Assembly: GCA_016220125.1 (NCBI GenBank)
Contig: JACRIF010000110.1
Location: 1 to 6,162 of the forward strand
DNA: 6,162 nt
Reading direction: 5' to 3'
Source: Candidatus Peregrinibacteria bacterium
GTDB taxonomy: Bacteria; Patescibacteriota; Gracilibacteria; UM-FILTER-43-11
Of this stretch, positions 5,776 to 6,162 are shown in pieces (position 1 is the stretch's first letter; every line of letters begins with the position of its first letter). The notes beneath the pieces are model-generated. The model saw nothing but the letters and a program-made list of their open reading frames with translations. It was not told where the DNA came from and did not search any database. Position numbers and translations under genes: made by a program.

Positions 5776-6162
5776 ATGAACCTCCACCCGATTTTCGTCC
5801 ATTTTCCCATCGCCTTGCTCTGCACCTACGCGCTGTTCGAGCTGGTGCCGTCCAAAAAACTCAGGGCCAATGCGTCGTGGTTCCGCACCAAGGCGATTCT
5901 GGTCATCTTCGGAACGCTCACAGCGTTCATCGCACTCCAAACGGGCGAAATGATCGAGGATTTGTTCGAAGGGCAATGGAGGGGTGTGGTGGAGCTCCAC
6001 AGCACTTGGGCCTCGGCCAGCACCGTGATCTTCGGAATCGCCGCCGCGCTTTACCTGCTGGAATGGATTCGGCGGGAAGGCCAGGCGATCACCTCAAAAC
6101 TGGAGTTGGTGGCGTGGGCGAAACCTATTCTCGACACCCTCTGGAAAATCGTGGCCGTGCTC
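5776..6162 (+). CDS. DUF2231-type integral membrane protein (3' partial)
   Basis: The frame is open from ATG 5776 to the window edge, 129 residues with no stop, so the 3' end is missing. An in-frame TAA at 5767-5769 makes this the first possible ATG. The N-terminus MNLHPIFVHFPIALL carries the HPxxVHFPIAL signature of DUF2231, and the conserved TGE segment (ALQTGEMIEDLFEG) and a later HSTWA (H75) also fit. Hydrophobic helices are visible at about 6-24, 40-56 and 78-97, with a fourth starting near 119. The family is a small polytopic inner-membrane protein of unknown function; histidines H4, H9 and H75 next to the helices could bind heme or metal, but that is a guess. No Shine-Dalgarno is seen (AAATAAGCCGTT). 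It lies 157 nt after msrB with its own probable promoter, so it may be a separate unit. Confidence 0.82.
   Translation, partial: MNLHPIFVHFPIALLCTYALFELVPSKKLRANASWFRTKAILVIFGTLTAFIALQTGEMIEDLFEGQWRGVVELHSTWASASTVIFGIAAALYLLEWIRREGQAITSKLELVAWAKPILDTLWKIVAVL

Noticed and set aside
1..6162. TGA reassignment, as in some candidate phyla, because no visible gene stops at TGA
   Set aside because: No in-frame TGA is needed to complete any gene and tryptophan is TGG; seven stops are too few to infer a changed code.

Overview
This is a bacterial chromosomal window with ordinary, densely packed protein genes and no visible RNA gene, mobile element or CRISPR array. Two features recall candidate-phylum (Patescibacteria/CPR-like) genomes. 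One is a CxxC-x17-CxxC zinc-ribbon protein followed by a short 'LEKMNAKLERMLKLIEAL' coiled coil. The other is a histidine kinase with the H-box 'ISLASHQLRTPLTGIKW'. This placement is an inference from style, not a proof. All seven visible stop codons are TAA or TAG, and almost no start has a clear Shine-Dalgarno sequence.

Layout. (1) 3-416, + strand: 3' part of the zinc-ribbon gene, whose start lies before the window. (2) 431-465: a perfect 15-bp stem terminator between convergent genes, usable in both directions. (3) 2947-483, - strand: a two-gene signalling operon, a membrane HAMP-PAS sensor histidine kinase followed after a short gap by a receiver-only response regulator. (4) 2948-3076: an AT-rich divergent promoter region. 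(5) 3077-5618, + strand: four closely spaced genes, namely a double-CDGSH iron-sulfur protein, a LigB/YgiD-type extradiol dioxygenase, MsrA and MsrB. (6) 5619-5775: an intergenic region with an imperfect hairpin, a 14-bp direct repeat and a TATAAT box. (7) 5776-6162, + strand: the 5' part of a DUF2231-type membrane protein that runs off the window.

The four-gene + strand cluster looks like a redox or oxidative-damage unit. MsrA and MsrB reduce the S and R forms of methionine sulfoxide, the CDGSH protein is a likely [2Fe-2S] electron-transfer or cluster-handling protein, and the dioxygenase is a non-heme metal enzyme whose substrate here is unknown. The divergent kinase/receiver pair shares its upstream region with this cluster, but a regulatory link is only a hypothesis because the response regulator has no DNA-binding domain. 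The most interesting points are the cysteine-rich linker between the two CDGSH domains, the zinc-less MsrB with only two cysteines, and the repeat/promoter structure upstream of the DUF2231 gene.
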